Positions 52,154 through 61,872 of a DNA stretch of 64,000 nucleotides are shown here, piece after piece; position 1 is the stretch's first letter; every line of letters begins with the position of its first letter. The notes beneath the pieces are model-generated. The model was not told the DNA's origin. It searched no databases and saw nothing but the letters and a program-made list of their open reading frames with translations. Position numbers and translations under genes: made by a program. This stretch comes from Bacillota bacterium (GTDB taxonomy: Bacteria; Bacillota; Clostridia; Acetivibrionales; DTU013), in assembly GCA_023433505.1 (NCBI GenBank), contig JAEZCO010000035.1, positions 1-64,000 on the forward strand, given 5' to 3'.

Positions 52154-53932
52154 ATGGTAAAAAAACACACATGGCAAATTTCTATCTTCATAAAGCTTGT
52201 TTTAATCTTCTTTGCCGTCATCGTTCCATTGTATACGGTGAGTCTCCTGATAAACAATTGGGGGGCTGCAAGTATCCGGAGCGAGATTTCCGCATCCATT
52301 CTGGTAAGAGTGGACCAGTACCTAAGTATGTTTGAAAATGAGATAGAGCAAATAAAAACAAGACAGCTGGAATACCTTAAAGACATCAATTTGCAGATGT
52401 TAAGCGTGGCTGCGGATGACATCAACACCTTTGATAAGGTAAAAGCGGTAAACGATCTTCAATTGAAGCTTCAGGATATTTCTGATTCCAGCATTTATAT
52501 CAGGAAGACAAGCATCCATCTTCCCTTATCCGGGAAGACAATTTCTTCGGACAGAATCTTTGCACCGATGCCGGAGGAGGAATATGCGGGCACACTAAAG
52601 CTGGCAGTCGGAAAGGACGGTCTTTTATCGTATTGGAACAAGCGGATATATTTGAGCCTGTTTTATCCTGACCCCTTGCCGCCGAATAGACAGAAGCCCA
52701 TGTTCCTTTTTAATGTCGAGCTGTCGGCGGAAAGCATCCGGGAGGACCTCACCCGGTTCAGCGGCAATCACGGGGACCGCTTTGTCTTAATCGACCGGAA
52801 TCGGAGCGCCGTGATTGCGGACACCGGCAAGGGTATGGATTCCATACAGGTCAAAGAGCTTCTTGACAGGCTTAACGGTGAATATGCCGATAACGGGATT
52901 GAAAATGTATCCTTCGGAAAAGAGAAATATCTTGCGGCTTATTCTCTTTCGAACTACCTCAATCTGGCGCTTGTCGCCTATGTTCCTGTCCAAAAGGTTA
53001 TGGGGCCGTTGAAGTATTACAATATGTGGTTTTGGATATTGTCGATGATATCGGTTGTGATCATACTGTTTTTTTCCTTTTCCATCTATAAGATGATTTA
53101 CAAGCCGTTGACAAAGCTGAAGGAATCCTTTCGGAAGGTTGACGGCGGAGAACTGGATATCTCGATTCAGCACAGCGGCAGGGATGAGTTCAGGTATTTG
53201 TACGACCATTTTAATATCATGGTTCATAAAATGAAGCAGTTGATCAGCCGTTCCTATGAAGAGCATATCCTTGTGCAGCGTGCCCAGCTGAAGCAGCTTC
53301 AGTCGCAAATAAACCCGCACTTTCTGTATAACAACCTATTCCTCCTGAACAGGATGATAAAAGCCGGGGATGCGGATAATGCAATCCAACTGAGCCAGTA
53401 CATGGGGGTCTACTTCCAGTACGTAACACGAAATGCGTCCGACGAGGTTCCTTTGAGCCTTGAGGTAAAACATGCGAGAGCGTATGTAGAAATTCAGACA
53501 ATGCGCTTTTCAAATCAAATCAGAGTAGAGTTCGAGGCTTTGCCTGCGGATTTTCAAAATATGAACGTCCCCAGGCTTATACTGCAGCCGATGATCGAGA
53601 ATGCCTATGAGTATGGCATGAGTAAGAAAGCCGGAAGCGGATATATCTATATCCGGTTTTTGGATACCGGTCACTCTTTTGTCATCACGGTAGAGGATAG
53701 CGGCAGGGGTATGGACGATGAAAAACTGGCAGAGCTTCAAAGCCTTCTGGATTCTGACGATGAAGCTGTGGAAAGTACGGCGATACTGAATATACACCGG
53801 CGGTTACGGTTGAAGTTTGGAAACAAAAGCGGTCTCAGAGTATCAAGGAGTCAATATGGAGGATTGAGCGTAGACATTGAAATAGGATTTGACAAGGAGG
53901 AAGGCCATGCTGAGACTATTGATCGTAGATGA
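52154..53932 (+). CDS. Sensor histidine kinase (YesM-like)
   Basis: A 592-residue sensor. Membrane helices at about 12-32 and 285-310 enclose a 250-residue extracellular sensing domain. A HAMP segment follows (310-365), then a His_kinase domain with QSQINPHFLYNNLFLLNRM, whose His is the phosphorylation site, and an ATPase domain with IENAYEYG and EDSGRGMD. This is the LytS/YesM type, which works with AraC-type response regulators to switch on sugar-uptake genes. It overlaps the downstream regulator gene by 26 bases. The signal is probably the sugar bound outside the cell, perhaps with the binding protein. Confidence 0.94.
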   Translation: MVKKHTWQISIFIKLVLIFFAVIVPLYTVSLLINNWGAASIRSEISASILVRVDQYLSMFENEIEQIKTRQLEYLKDINLQMLSVAADDINTFDKVKAVNDLQLKLQDISDSSIYIRKTSIHLPLSGKTISSDRIFAPMPEEEYAGTLKLAVGKDGLLSYWNKRIYLSLFYPDPLPPNRQKPMFLFNVELSAESIREDLTRFSGNHGDRFVLIDRNRSAVIADTGKGMDSIQVKELLDRLNGEYADNGIENVSFGKEKYLAAYSLSNYLNLALVAYVPVQKVMGPLKYYNMWFWILSMISVVIILFFSFSIYKMIYKPLTKLKESFRKVDGGELDISIQHSGRDEFRYLYDHFNIMVHKMKQLISRSYEEHILVQRAQLKQLQSQINPHFLYNNLFLLNRMIKAGDADNAIQLSQYMGVYFQYVTRNASDEVPLSLEVKHARAYVEIQTMRFSNQIRVEFEALPADFQNMNVPRLILQPMIENAYEYGMSKKAGSGYIYIRFLDTGHSFVITVEDSGRGMDDEKLAELQSLLDSDDEAVESTAILNIHRRLRLKFGNKSGLRVSRSQYGGLSVDIEIGFDKEEGHAETIDRR

Positions 53933-55565
53933 TGAGCCTTATGTTGTCGATGACCTTTATGAGTTTTTCAGTGGCATTGCGCATTTGGAGCTTGACGTTT
54001 ACAAGGTATATTCGGGAAATGATGCGCTGGAGCTCCTGAACAAAGCCAAGATCGATATTGTACTGTCGGATATAAGTATGCCGGATATCGGCGGTTTGGA
54101 CCTGGCCGGTGAAATAAATCAAAAATGGCCGAAATGCAGGGTGATTTTACTGACAGGGCACAGTGAGTTCGAAATGGCATACAGCGCGATCCGTAATAAT
54201 GTTACAAGCTATATCTTAAAAACCGAAGGCGATGAAGAAATCGTAAAAGCGGTTGAAAAAGCAGCGGAAGAAATTAATGAGGAATTAAAGAACGACCGGA
54301 TAATCGACCAGGCTGCAAAGCAGATACGTCTTGCGATACCTGTTTTGCAGCAGGAGTATGTCATGGATTTGCTGCAAGGGGAAAAAATAACGCTCAACGA
54401 GATGCAAAAACGTTTCAAAGAGCTTGAAATAGAGCTGGAACCTTCTGCTCCCGTAATCATGCTCATCGGGAGGGTAGACTGCTGGCCAGAAAACAGCACA
54501 CCGTCCACAAGGACTCAACTGCTTTATACAATACAGAGTATTGCGGCGAAATACCTGGCTGCACATACCCGGGCGGTTCCTGCAATTTATGAGCGCACAA
54601 AGCTGGTCTGGCTTTTGCAGGCGGACAATAGGCTCTCTGAACAAAGAAGGAGCGTGCTGCTAAAGGATGCGCTGGAGACAATCCAGACAGCCTGCAGAGA
54701 GCTTCTCAAGCTGTCGGTTTCCTTTGTACTGAGCGGGGAGCCTGTAAATTGGAATGAACTGGACAGCCGGTTTGATGTGCTGAAGCTTATATTGAATCAG
54801 GGCCTGGGCTTCGGGAAAGAAATGCTATTAACGGACAGTGCTTTTTCCGGACTGGGGGAAAAGCTGCAGGAAAACCAGCATAATGATTTGGTGCACATCC
54901 ACGCCAGATTGCGGAAGCTGGACTTCATGGAAATATATCTGGAGCATGGACAGAAAGAAGAGCTCAAGGAATTGCTTCTTGAAGTCATCGGGATGGCAAA
55001 GGAACACGAGCATGGCGATTATGGTGTTACAATCGAAGTTTTTTACTCCATATCGCTGATGTTCCTGTCGTACATCAATAAAATGGGAATATCGGCGGAG
55101 CTTGCGCTCAGGATCGATTTGAACAGGCTTACCCGGATGGAGGAGCACAAGCTTTGGGACGAAGCTGCCGGATATTTTTTAAACCTGATCGACGGGATCT
55201 TTGAAAATCGAAAGAGCAACCAGGAGAAAAGTGCAAATGACATTGTAAATTGTATCAAGCAGTATATTGACAACCACCTGGAGGGGGATCTTTCACTGAT
55301 TGAGCTGGCTGAGCAGGTATACCTCAATCCATCGTACCTGTCGCGTTTTTATAAGCATGTTACGGGAAGGACCATTTCAGACTACATTGCTGAAGCCAGG
55401 CTGAAAAGAGCAAAGGAGCTTTTGGGCGGCAGTACCATGAAAATTTATGAGATTGCCGCGCTGGTAGGCTATAAGTCAGCTCCGTACTTTACACGCTATT
55501 TTAAAAAAGAAACAAAGAAGACACCGCAAGAGTATAGGGATTTGGAAGCAAAGGATATATTCTAA
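53907..55565 (+). CDS. AraC-type response regulator (YesN-like)
   Basis: A 552-residue response regulator. The receiver domain (1-120) has the acidic pair in IVDDEPY, the phosphoacceptor Asp in VLSDISMPDIGG and the Lys in ILKTEGDEE. A 300-residue central region of low conservation follows, and the C-terminal 100 residues are two AraC helix-turn-helix motifs (LIELAEQVYLNPSYLSRFYK and IYEIAALVGYKSAPYFTRYFK). The start 53907 follows AAGGAGGA and overlaps the kinase gene. It is expected to activate this operon; a 12-bp inverted repeat before the operon is a candidate site. Confidence 0.94.
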   Translation: MLRLLIVDDEPYVVDDLYEFFSGIAHLELDVYKVYSGNDALELLNKAKIDIVLSDISMPDIGGLDLAGEINQKWPKCRVILLTGHSEFEMAYSAIRNNVTSYILKTEGDEEIVKAVEKAAEEINEELKNDRIIDQAAKQIRLAIPVLQQEYVMDLLQGEKITLNEMQKRFKELEIELEPSAPVIMLIGRVDCWPENSTPSTRTQLLYTIQSIAAKYLAAHTRAVPAIYERTKLVWLLQADNRLSEQRRSVLLKDALETIQTACRELLKLSVSFVLSGEPVNWNELDSRFDVLKLILNQGLGFGKEMLLTDSAFSGLGEKLQENQHNDLVHIHARLRKLDFMEIYLEHGQKEELKELLLEVIGMAKEHEHGDYGVTIEVFYSISLMFLSYINKMGISAELALRIDLNRLTRMEEHKLWDEAAGYFLNLIDGIFENRKSNQEKSANDIVNCIKQYIDNHLEGDLSLIELAEQVYLNPSYLSRFYKHVTGRTISDYIAEARLKRAKELLGGSTMKIYEIAALVGYKSAPYFTRYFKKETKKTPQEYRDLEAKDIF

Positions 55566-55588
55566 AAATTAACGAGGAGGGCAAGGCA

Positions 55589-56893
55589 ATGAAAAAAAAA
55601 TTAGTAATTATCGGTGCAGGCAGCGCAATGTTTACACAGGGACTGGTCATGGACCTGATCAAGAAGAAGCCCGGAGGCCATCAATGGAAATTGGCCCTTG
55701 TGGACATCGACGGGGAGATCCTTGACGATATTGTAAAGCTTGTAACAAAAATGCTCCGTGAAAAAGAGGCGGATATCGAACTGGAATGGTCGGTTGACCG
55801 CTGCGACTGTCTGCCGGGCGCCGATTATATAGTGACAACCATTGGCGTCGGAGGACGCAGAGCCTGGGAACAGGATGTCTTTATCCCAAGGAAATACGGA
55901 ATAAACCAGCCGGTTGGAGATACTGCAATGCCGGGCGGGATATCCCGGGCGATGCGTATGATACCTTCCATGCTGGATATTGTACGCGATACCATGAGGC
56001 TTGCTCCAAATGCAAGATTCTTCAATTATTCAAACCCCATGGCGATTATATGCCGGGCAGTCCGCAAGGCGTTAAATTATCCCATAACCGGTCTATGCAT
56101 CGGGACAGTCGGCATTGAATGGTATATTGCCGATTTTATGGGCTGGGATCGCCGGCGTGTAACCTCGGAAGCTGCAGGGATAAACCACTGTACCTTTATA
56201 TACGATTACCGGCTGGACGGACGGGAAGCTTTGCCGATGATCAGGGAGAAGCTGGAGAAGGAAGACCCTTTGAAGCTTGATGAACCCTGGGCATGGAGCT
56301 TTTTCCAGAAATACGGGGCTTTTCCCGCTCCGGGGGACAGGCATATCACTGAATTTTTTACCGAGCATTTTCCGGGGGGAGTCTATTATGGTAAGAAATT
56401 AGGGTATGACGCTTTTTCCTTTGAGGGCACAATCAACTGGGGCGACAGGATCTATGCCGATACCATTAAAGCGGCGCGCTCCCCGGAACCCCTTGGCGAG
56501 GAGTTTTTTACCCACTTCCACGGAGAGCATGAGCAGTTGATGGACATTATTGATTCCACGGAACGGGACCTGCGCAGTATTTTCTATATGAACGTACAGA
56601 ACTGCGGGACCATACCCAACCTTCCGGACTGGGCGGTGCTGGAGATGCCGGCGGTTGCCGGAGCCAGCGGCCCCAGGCCCGTGTACCTGGATAATTTCCC
56701 CGACATACTGGCAGGCTTCACCATGCGTTTCCTTTCTACAATAGAAATAGCCGTAGACGCAGCCTTAAAGGGTGACCGGAGGCTTATGGAAGAGGCTATA
56801 CTCTCCGGAGGATATATCTCGGACAGAGCGGCCGTACACAAAATGGTGGAGGAACTGCTAGCCATCCATAAGGCATATCTGCCGCAATTTTAG
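55589..56893 (+). CDS. Glycoside hydrolase family 4 enzyme
   Basis: A 434-residue NAD+ and metal-dependent glycosidase. The Rossmann start is VIIGAGSAMFTQGLV; SNPMAIICRAV and the presumed metal ligands C170 and H200 (in GINHC) are present. The motif at the metal Cys, which separates GH4 specificities (for example CHSV, CHEV, CDMP, CNVP), reads CIGT here, and the usual ETTGPGG is DTAMPGG. The substrate is therefore unknown; the sequence leans toward the alpha-galacturonidase/alpha-galactosidase side by length. It is the last gene of the sugar operon and would cleave the imported oligosaccharide in the cytoplasm. Confidence 0.9.
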   Translation: MKKKLVIIGAGSAMFTQGLVMDLIKKKPGGHQWKLALVDIDGEILDDIVKLVTKMLREKEADIELEWSVDRCDCLPGADYIVTTIGVGGRRAWEQDVFIPRKYGINQPVGDTAMPGGISRAMRMIPSMLDIVRDTMRLAPNARFFNYSNPMAIICRAVRKALNYPITGLCIGTVGIEWYIADFMGWDRRRVTSEAAGINHCTFIYDYRLDGREALPMIREKLEKEDPLKLDEPWAWSFFQKYGAFPAPGDRHITEFFTEHFPGGVYYGKKLGYDAFSFEGTINWGDRIYADTIKAARSPEPLGEEFFTHFHGEHEQLMDIIDSTERDLRSIFYMNVQNCGTIPNLPDWAVLEMPAVAGASGPRPVYLDNFPDILAGFTMRFLSTIEIAVDAALKGDRRLMEEAILSGGYISDRAAVHKMVEELLAIHKAYLPQF

Positions 56894-56925
56894 TCTAAAA
56901 CAAAAACGCTGAGCCTGGCTCGTCA

Positions 56926-56961
56926 AAGCCTTGTAATCAATGGATTACAAGGCTTCGTTTT
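56926..56961. terminator. Terminator of sugar operon
   Basis: A perfect 13-bp stem (56926-56938 with 56943-56955) with the loop AATG, then CGTTTTG. It lies between convergent genes and may act in both directions. Confidence 0.9.
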
Positions 56962-56992
56962 GTGTCTGTATATGACAGCGGGAGAGATGGGA

Positions 56993-58882
56993 TCAGGTAC
57001 TGTAAACCATTTTCATAAACTTTCTTGTCGTTGCGATATAAAATACTCCATAAAATAGAGCGTAAGTCATTATCGCTATAAGAGTCGGAACCATCAGGCT
57101 GTATTCCAGCAAGTGACTTAGCACGCTTATCGCAAAAAGACTGTGCACAATTCCGACTGCAAGGGGAAGAAGCAATGAAAGACCGACTTGCAGTAATACG
57201 GAGCTCCTCACCTCATTTCTTGACATCCCGATTTTCCGCAGGATATCATATTTGCCCTTATCGATGAGGGCCTCGCTAAGAATTTTAAAGTACATGATGC
57301 TTCCGGTTGCAAAGATGAACACAATGGACATGAATGATCCAAGAAAATAGAACAGACCCATAAACGCAAGGTTACCCATATATTTTGCCGCGTAGGTGAA
57401 CAATTCGGCATTCTGCGGTACGATTTTCAAAAGAGTCTTTGCCAGCTCTACCGAGCTTTTGGCATCAGACACGATATAGCCGTGAAAGGTCTCCATCTTC
57501 TGGCCTTCTGCCAGCTTTTCATATTCTTCGTCGGGGAGGACCAAACAATCCGTTTGAAATTGACTGCCTTTTCCAAAAAGCGGTGTTTTAAATTTCTGCT
57601 TGACGACATAGCGGTCACCTGCAATGACCATATTTTTACCTTCGTATTTGACCAATCCGTTAATCATGGCGGGAGGTGTGATCAGCAGAAGCTGTTTCCC
57701 GCTGATTTCGCCGTACTTCGCCACCTTCCCAGGATACTGCTTTTCCATATCGGCTGAAACCTTGCGAAAGTCGGAATATTTTAGAATAAGGGACTTGTTT
57801 GCGTCGTAAGGCAAGCCTTGCTCAATGCTTGCATCAATTTTGAAGAACCTGATGGTCTCTTCTGCCAGAAGCTGGTGCTTTGAAGCGTTTATGGCTTCTC
57901 TTACCCTATTGTCCGTCTCGCTATTGTCAAGTACGTAAGAAAATGAATAAGGGTACTCAAGATGATGTGTCTCTTCAACATAATATTTTAAAGACAGCGA
58001 GGTTCCAAAGGCGGTGATTGTTGTTGCGGTCAGGACGGCAAGCATCGCAAGGCTTCGATAGTTGCCCCTGATTCGGAAGGAAATATTGCTGATACTTATT
58101 AGACGAACGCCCTTGTACAGCAATGCCTTTTTATTGGTAAGGAACTTGGCGACTGTCGGCAGAAGCGCGCCGAAAAGCCAATAGGTGCCGGTGACTACCA
58201 GTGCGACGACGATCAGCTCCAGTACAATCTGGCTGCGCAAATAGTACCCGGCGGCGATGAGCAATATGGAAAGTATGGCCCGGACGGCTTTATACCTGGG
58301 CTCCTTCTCTTCCTTCTGGGAATCTCTTATAAGGTCGATAAGCTTGCTTCGGGCAACATTCACAAAGCTGTGAACGGAAAGAAGGATCAACATGATGAAG
58401 AAGACCAGAAGAAGCTCTTTGACACCTTTTGGGGGGATTGAAAAACCAATGGTAACCTCCAGCAGCGCAACTTTTGCGACAGCCATCATGAATAACCGGG
58501 AAAAAAGGATACCTACGGCCAGTCCGGCAAATAGTGAGAAAATACCGGAAAACAGGCTTTCGATTGCAAATATGCGGCCGATCTTCCGGGTGCTGATGCC
58601 CATGAGAGAATAAAGAGCGATTTCCTTCTTCCGTTGCTTTAAGAAAAAAGTGCTTGAATACCACATGAAGAAGAACAAGAAAACGGTCAATACGAAGGAC
58701 GTCACCGAAGAGGCTGCCCGGGCAGCCATAATAATGTCTTTTGCCTTAAGAAAATTGGGGTCGTATTTCAGCACCGTGAATTCATAATAAACGGCCACGG
58801 CAAAAATCATCACGGCGAGATAGTAACCATAGGTTTTCAGGTTTGCCTTGAACATTTTCAAAGCAATACTAAAGGAGTTCAT
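56993..58882 (-). CDS. BceB-type ABC permease
   Basis: A 629-residue FtsX-like permease with ten membrane helices and a large extracellular domain of about 200 residues (roughly 310-510) between helices 7 and 8, the hallmark of BceB transporters that detect and remove cell-wall-targeting peptides. Start 58882 (MNSFSIALKMFKANLKTYG) follows AACTCCTTT-region codons inside the upstream ATPase gene and overlaps it by 14 bases; the longer frame from 58948 would run far into that gene. Partner of the ATPase at 58869-59636 and of the kinase/regulator pair at 59.8-61.5 kb. Confidence 0.92.
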   Translation of the reverse strand: MNSFSIALKMFKANLKTYGYYLAVMIFAVAVYYEFTVLKYDPNFLKAKDIIMAARAASSVTSFVLTVFLFFFMWYSSTFFLKQRKKEIALYSLMGISTRKIGRIFAIESLFSGIFSLFAGLAVGILFSRLFMMAVAKVALLEVTIGFSIPPKGVKELLLVFFIMLILLSVHSFVNVARSKLIDLIRDSQKEEKEPRYKAVRAILSILLIAAGYYLRSQIVLELIVVALVVTGTYWLFGALLPTVAKFLTNKKALLYKGVRLISISNISFRIRGNYRSLAMLAVLTATTITAFGTSLSLKYYVEETHHLEYPYSFSYVLDNSETDNRVREAINASKHQLLAEETIRFFKIDASIEQGLPYDANKSLILKYSDFRKVSADMEKQYPGKVAKYGEISGKQLLLITPPAMINGLVKYEGKNMVIAGDRYVVKQKFKTPLFGKGSQFQTDCLVLPDEEYEKLAEGQKMETFHGYIVSDAKSSVELAKTLLKIVPQNAELFTYAAKYMGNLAFMGLFYFLGSFMSIVFIFATGSIMYFKILSEALIDKGKYDILRKIGMSRNEVRSSVLLQVGLSLLLPLAVGIVHSLFAISVLSHLLEYSLMVPTLIAIMTYALFYGVFYIATTRKFMKMVYST

Positions 58883-59636
58883 TGGATGAAACACCTCCCA
58901 TAGCCCCAAGCATATCCAGAATTCTGTGGAAGAGTTCCTTTCTGTCACCGGTCCTGTCCAGCCTGGCGTGAATGGCTCCGTCCTTCAGGAACATGATTCT
59001 GGCGCAGTAACTGGCTGCGAAGGCGTCATGGGTGACCATGATCACAGTGGTATTATACTGGGTGTTAAGTTTTTTGAAGCATTCAAGCAGCTCCGCGGAG
59101 GATTTTGAATCCAGGGCTCCGGTGGGCTCATCGGCAAATATCACCGAGGGATTCATGATCAGGGCTCTTGCAGCGGCGGCCCTTTGTTTCTGACCGCCGG
59201 AAAGCTGCCACGGATATTTTACAAGCTGCTTTTCGATGCCGAAAAAACCGGCCAGTTCATTTACCTTGTTTGTTATCTCCTTATGGTGTATTTTGTTCAG
59301 AGCCAACGGCAAGGCAATATTGTCCATGACGCTCATATTGTCAAGGAGATTGAAATCCTGAAAGACAAAGCCGATTTTGTCCCTGCGGAATTTTGCCAGG
59401 TCCTCGCTTTTCAATCCGGATAAATCCGTGTCTTCAAAAAGGACTTTTCCCGACGTGGGGCTGTCGATGGTGGATAAGATATTGAGCAGCGTTGTCTTGC
59501 CGGAGCCTGACGGTCCCATGACTGCCAGAAATTCCCCTTTTTCCACTTCCAGGTCGATGCCGCCCAGGGCCAGAAATTTGAGGCCCTTAACTCCGTACTC
59601 CTTTCTCAATCCCTGCGTTTTTATTATCGTATTCAT
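58869..59636 (-). CDS. BceA-type ABC ATPase
   Basis: A 255-residue ATPase: GPSGSGKTTLLNILS, LSGGQKQRAAAARALI, VIFADEPTGALDS and the H-loop VTHDAFAASYC. This is the MacB/LolD/BceA type, with a matching FtsX-like permease just downstream (14-base overlap). ATG 59636 follows GGGAGGAG. The 145 bases upstream, between this gene and the histidine kinase, hold a possible promoter (TGGATT then TAGAAT, 17-base spacer), the expected place for control by the BceR-like regulator. Confidence 0.94.
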   Translation of the reverse strand: MNTIIKTQGLRKEYGVKGLKFLALGGIDLEVEKGEFLAVMGPSGSGKTTLLNILSTIDSPTSGKVLFEDTDLSGLKSEDLAKFRRDKIGFVFQDFNLLDNMSVMDNIALPLALNKIHHKEITNKVNELAGFFGIEKQLVKYPWQLSGGQKQRAAAARALIMNPSVIFADEPTGALDSKSSAELLECFKKLNTQYNTTVIMVTHDAFAASYCARIMFLKDGAIHARLDRTGDRKELFHRILDMLGAMGGVSSNELL

Positions 59637-59781
59637 ACTGCTCCTCCCAATAATAGTTTTTGCATAAAAGCTGAAGCAATCTCAGCAAATCCAAGGCGCA
59701 TTTTCAATGCACTGCAATTAAATTCTACTGTTTTGCTAAGGGTGAATCCAGTATGCTCAGGTTATATTTGCGATGAATATC

Positions 59782-60810
59782 TTACATTTTTGTCACATTC
59801 AGATAATCGCTGAGTTTATAGAAAATGAGTACAAATTCGGTAAACTCACCTGCCGTTGAGTAAACCTCCAGACCCACACCCATCCTGTCCGCCATCTTCT
59901 TTGCATAGTAAAGGCCCATTCCGGTGGATTTGGAGGCTTTCCTGCCGTTTTCTCCGGTGAAGCCCTTATCGAAGATACGGCTGATGTCTGCCGGAGGGAT
60001 GCCGATACCATTATCGCGTATGCGGAGCATGACCGTTTTTTCATCTTCCCTGGAGGAAATTTCTACCCTGCCGTCCTGCCCGATATATTTGCTTGCATTG
60101 TTCAGGACCTGCTCCAGAATATATTTGACCCATTTCTCATCGCTTAAGACGTCGAAATCCAGCTTTCCCGTCAGCACCTCCGCGTTTTTGGACATGAAGA
60201 AGAATGAATTGGTCTTCAAGGCCTCCTTCACCACCTTTTGGAGACTGAATTCGCTGATATTCAGATCTTCCTGGTAATAGGAAGCCCTTCCTGCGGATAG
60301 GACCTGGTTTGCAAGGAACTTGATGCGCTCAAGCTCGGTTTTAAACTTCCTTGCGCTTTCCGGACCCGGAGTATCACTATTTTCCAGCATCAGCTCCAGC
60401 ACGGAGATAGGAATTTTTATTTCGTGCACCCACTTAATGATGTAATTATTGAGTTCATCCATACTTTCCTTATAGGAGCCTACCTGATCCAGATTTTCAG
60501 AAATTTTTAACGCTACCGCATCCCTCAGAATTTTCGAGTAAAAGCTGGAATCATCCGGAAGCAGGTAATCAATGCTCTTTTTCTCCTTGATGGCTTTAAG
60601 GACTCTGCCGTATCTTTTCTTCATCCGCATACAGGCAAAGGCTGAATATAAAATAAATACAATTAAAATAAGAACATCCAGATATAGGATATCATTCATG
60701 CTCTTATTCAGAGCAGTACTCGAAAGCATTACGGCGTTCATGATCAAAACAATAACAAGACAGCATAGCGTGGATGCCAAAGTAGTCCGGATATAGTCAA
60801 ACAGCTTCAT
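59782..60810 (-). CDS. BceS-type sensor histidine kinase
   Basis: A 342-residue intramembrane-sensing kinase. Two membrane helices (about 12-32 and 43-60) are separated by only about ten residues, leaving no extracellular sensor; in Bce systems signalling passes from the transporter. The phospho-accepting His lies in VHEIKIPISVLELM, and the ATPase domain has LNNASKYIG and NGIGIPPADISRIFDKGFTG. Start 60810 (ATG) is preferred to TTG 60822, since the latter lies too close to the AAAGG site. It follows the response regulator by about 45 bases. Confidence 0.92.
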   Translation of the reverse strand: MKLFDYIRTTLASTLCCLVIVLIMNAVMLSSTALNKSMNDILYLDVLILIVFILYSAFACMRMKKRYGRVLKAIKEKKSIDYLLPDDSSFYSKILRDAVALKISENLDQVGSYKESMDELNNYIIKWVHEIKIPISVLELMLENSDTPGPESARKFKTELERIKFLANQVLSAGRASYYQEDLNISEFSLQKVVKEALKTNSFFFMSKNAEVLTGKLDFDVLSDEKWVKYILEQVLNNASKYIGQDGRVEISSREDEKTVMLRIRDNGIGIPPADISRIFDKGFTGENGRKASKSTGMGLYYAKKMADRMGVGLEVYSTAGEFTEFVLIFYKLSDYLNVTKM

Positions 60811-60855
60811 TATCTTTATCAATCCTTTCGCGTTGCCCGGCTGTAAAACTTTTTC

Positions 60856-61530
60856 TCAGGGGATTGTATAGCCCAGACCTTTTTTCGTACAGATGAAATC
60901 TCCCTGCCCGATATCCGCCAGTTTTGTGCGAAGGCGGTTTATATTGGCGGTAAGGGTATTGTCATTTACATATTCATCGTTGTCCCAGAGCAGCTGCATG
61001 ATGCTTTCACGGGATACCACCCTGCCTTTGTTGTTCATCAGCAGAGTCAGTATTTTGAATTCATTCCGGGTGAGCTCCGTCTTTTTATTGTCAAAAACGA
61101 CGGAGCCGTCACCCGTGTTCAGCACAAGGCCCTTATATTCCATGAATTCAAGGCCCGACGACGCATAGTCATAAGTCCTGCGGATGATTGCCTGGAGCTT
61201 TGCAATCAGCACCTGCATGGAAAAAGGCTTGGTAATATAGTCGTCTGCCCCCGTATTCACAGCCATGATAATGTCCATATTGGTATCGCGGGAAGAGAGA
61301 AAAACCACCGGCACCGTTGAGAGCTCCCGGAGCTTACCGCACCAGTAAAAGCCGTCGAAGCTGGGAAGGTTTACGTCCATGAGGACAAGCTGCGGTTTTA
61401 TCTGTTTAAAGTCTTCGGTGATATTTTCAAAATTACCTGCCGAAACCGCATGGAAGCCCCACTTTTTAAGTCCCTCGCTTATCTGGGCGCACAGCGCCTC
61501 ATCATCTTCCACCAGCATAATCGTATACAT
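60856..61530 (-). CDS. BceR-type response regulator
   Basis: A 224-residue OmpR/PhoB-family regulator. The receiver has VEDDEAL, LMDVNLPSFDG (phosphoacceptor Asp) and the Lys in DYITKPFSM; the winged helix occupies about residues 130-224, with ELTRNEFKILTLLMNNKGRVVSRE. It is first of the regulator-kinase pair and followed by the ATPase and permease, completing a BceRSAB module for sensing and resisting peptide antibiotics. Start 61530 follows GGAGG by seven bases; the 61551 frame start is upstream of that site. Confidence 0.94.
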   Translation of the reverse strand: MYTIMLVEDDEALCAQISEGLKKWGFHAVSAGNFENITEDFKQIKPQLVLMDVNLPSFDGFYWCGKLRELSTVPVVFLSSRDTNMDIIMAVNTGADDYITKPFSMQVLIAKLQAIIRRTYDYASSGLEFMEYKGLVLNTGDGSVVFDNKKTELTRNEFKILTLLMNNKGRVVSRESIMQLLWDNDEYVNDNTLTANINRLRTKLADIGQGDFICTKKGLGYTIP

Positions 61531-61872
61531 CCCGCATCCTCCCCCACCCATGAATTCATTACAATTATACCATGAACTTAGCTGTAAGTCTGACCGATAT
61601 GTTTTGAAACAGCCCTATTCTAACATCTACCAAGATATAATGGCCTTGAAATCAGGACAAGGTCCCGAAGCGGAAATGAACAACAAAAAAATTGATAAGA
61701 GGATACGGATAAGAAAAAGTGAATTAAAAAAGTGAGAGCACATTTTCAGCGGCAATGTCGCCAAAAGTTGTTAGAAAACCTTGAAATAAAGAGCTTTTTG
61801 GTATAGATTATTATATGGAATGGTATAAAATGATATTAATGCTATCGTACTGATGATAAAGGGAGTCTTGAG
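61531..61872. other. Divergent region, promoters only
   Basis: No convincing gene. A minus-strand TATAAT (61569-61564) may serve the BceR operon. The plus strand contains a 31-codon open frame (61643-61738) with a Lys-rich tail and no ribosome site, which I do not call. Several AT-rich -10-like boxes precede the TagO-like gene but none with a good -35 box. Confidence 0.5.

Noticed and set aside
61643..61738. 31-codon Lys-rich open frame
   Set aside because: No ribosome site and no recognisable similarity; chance AT-rich reading is likely.
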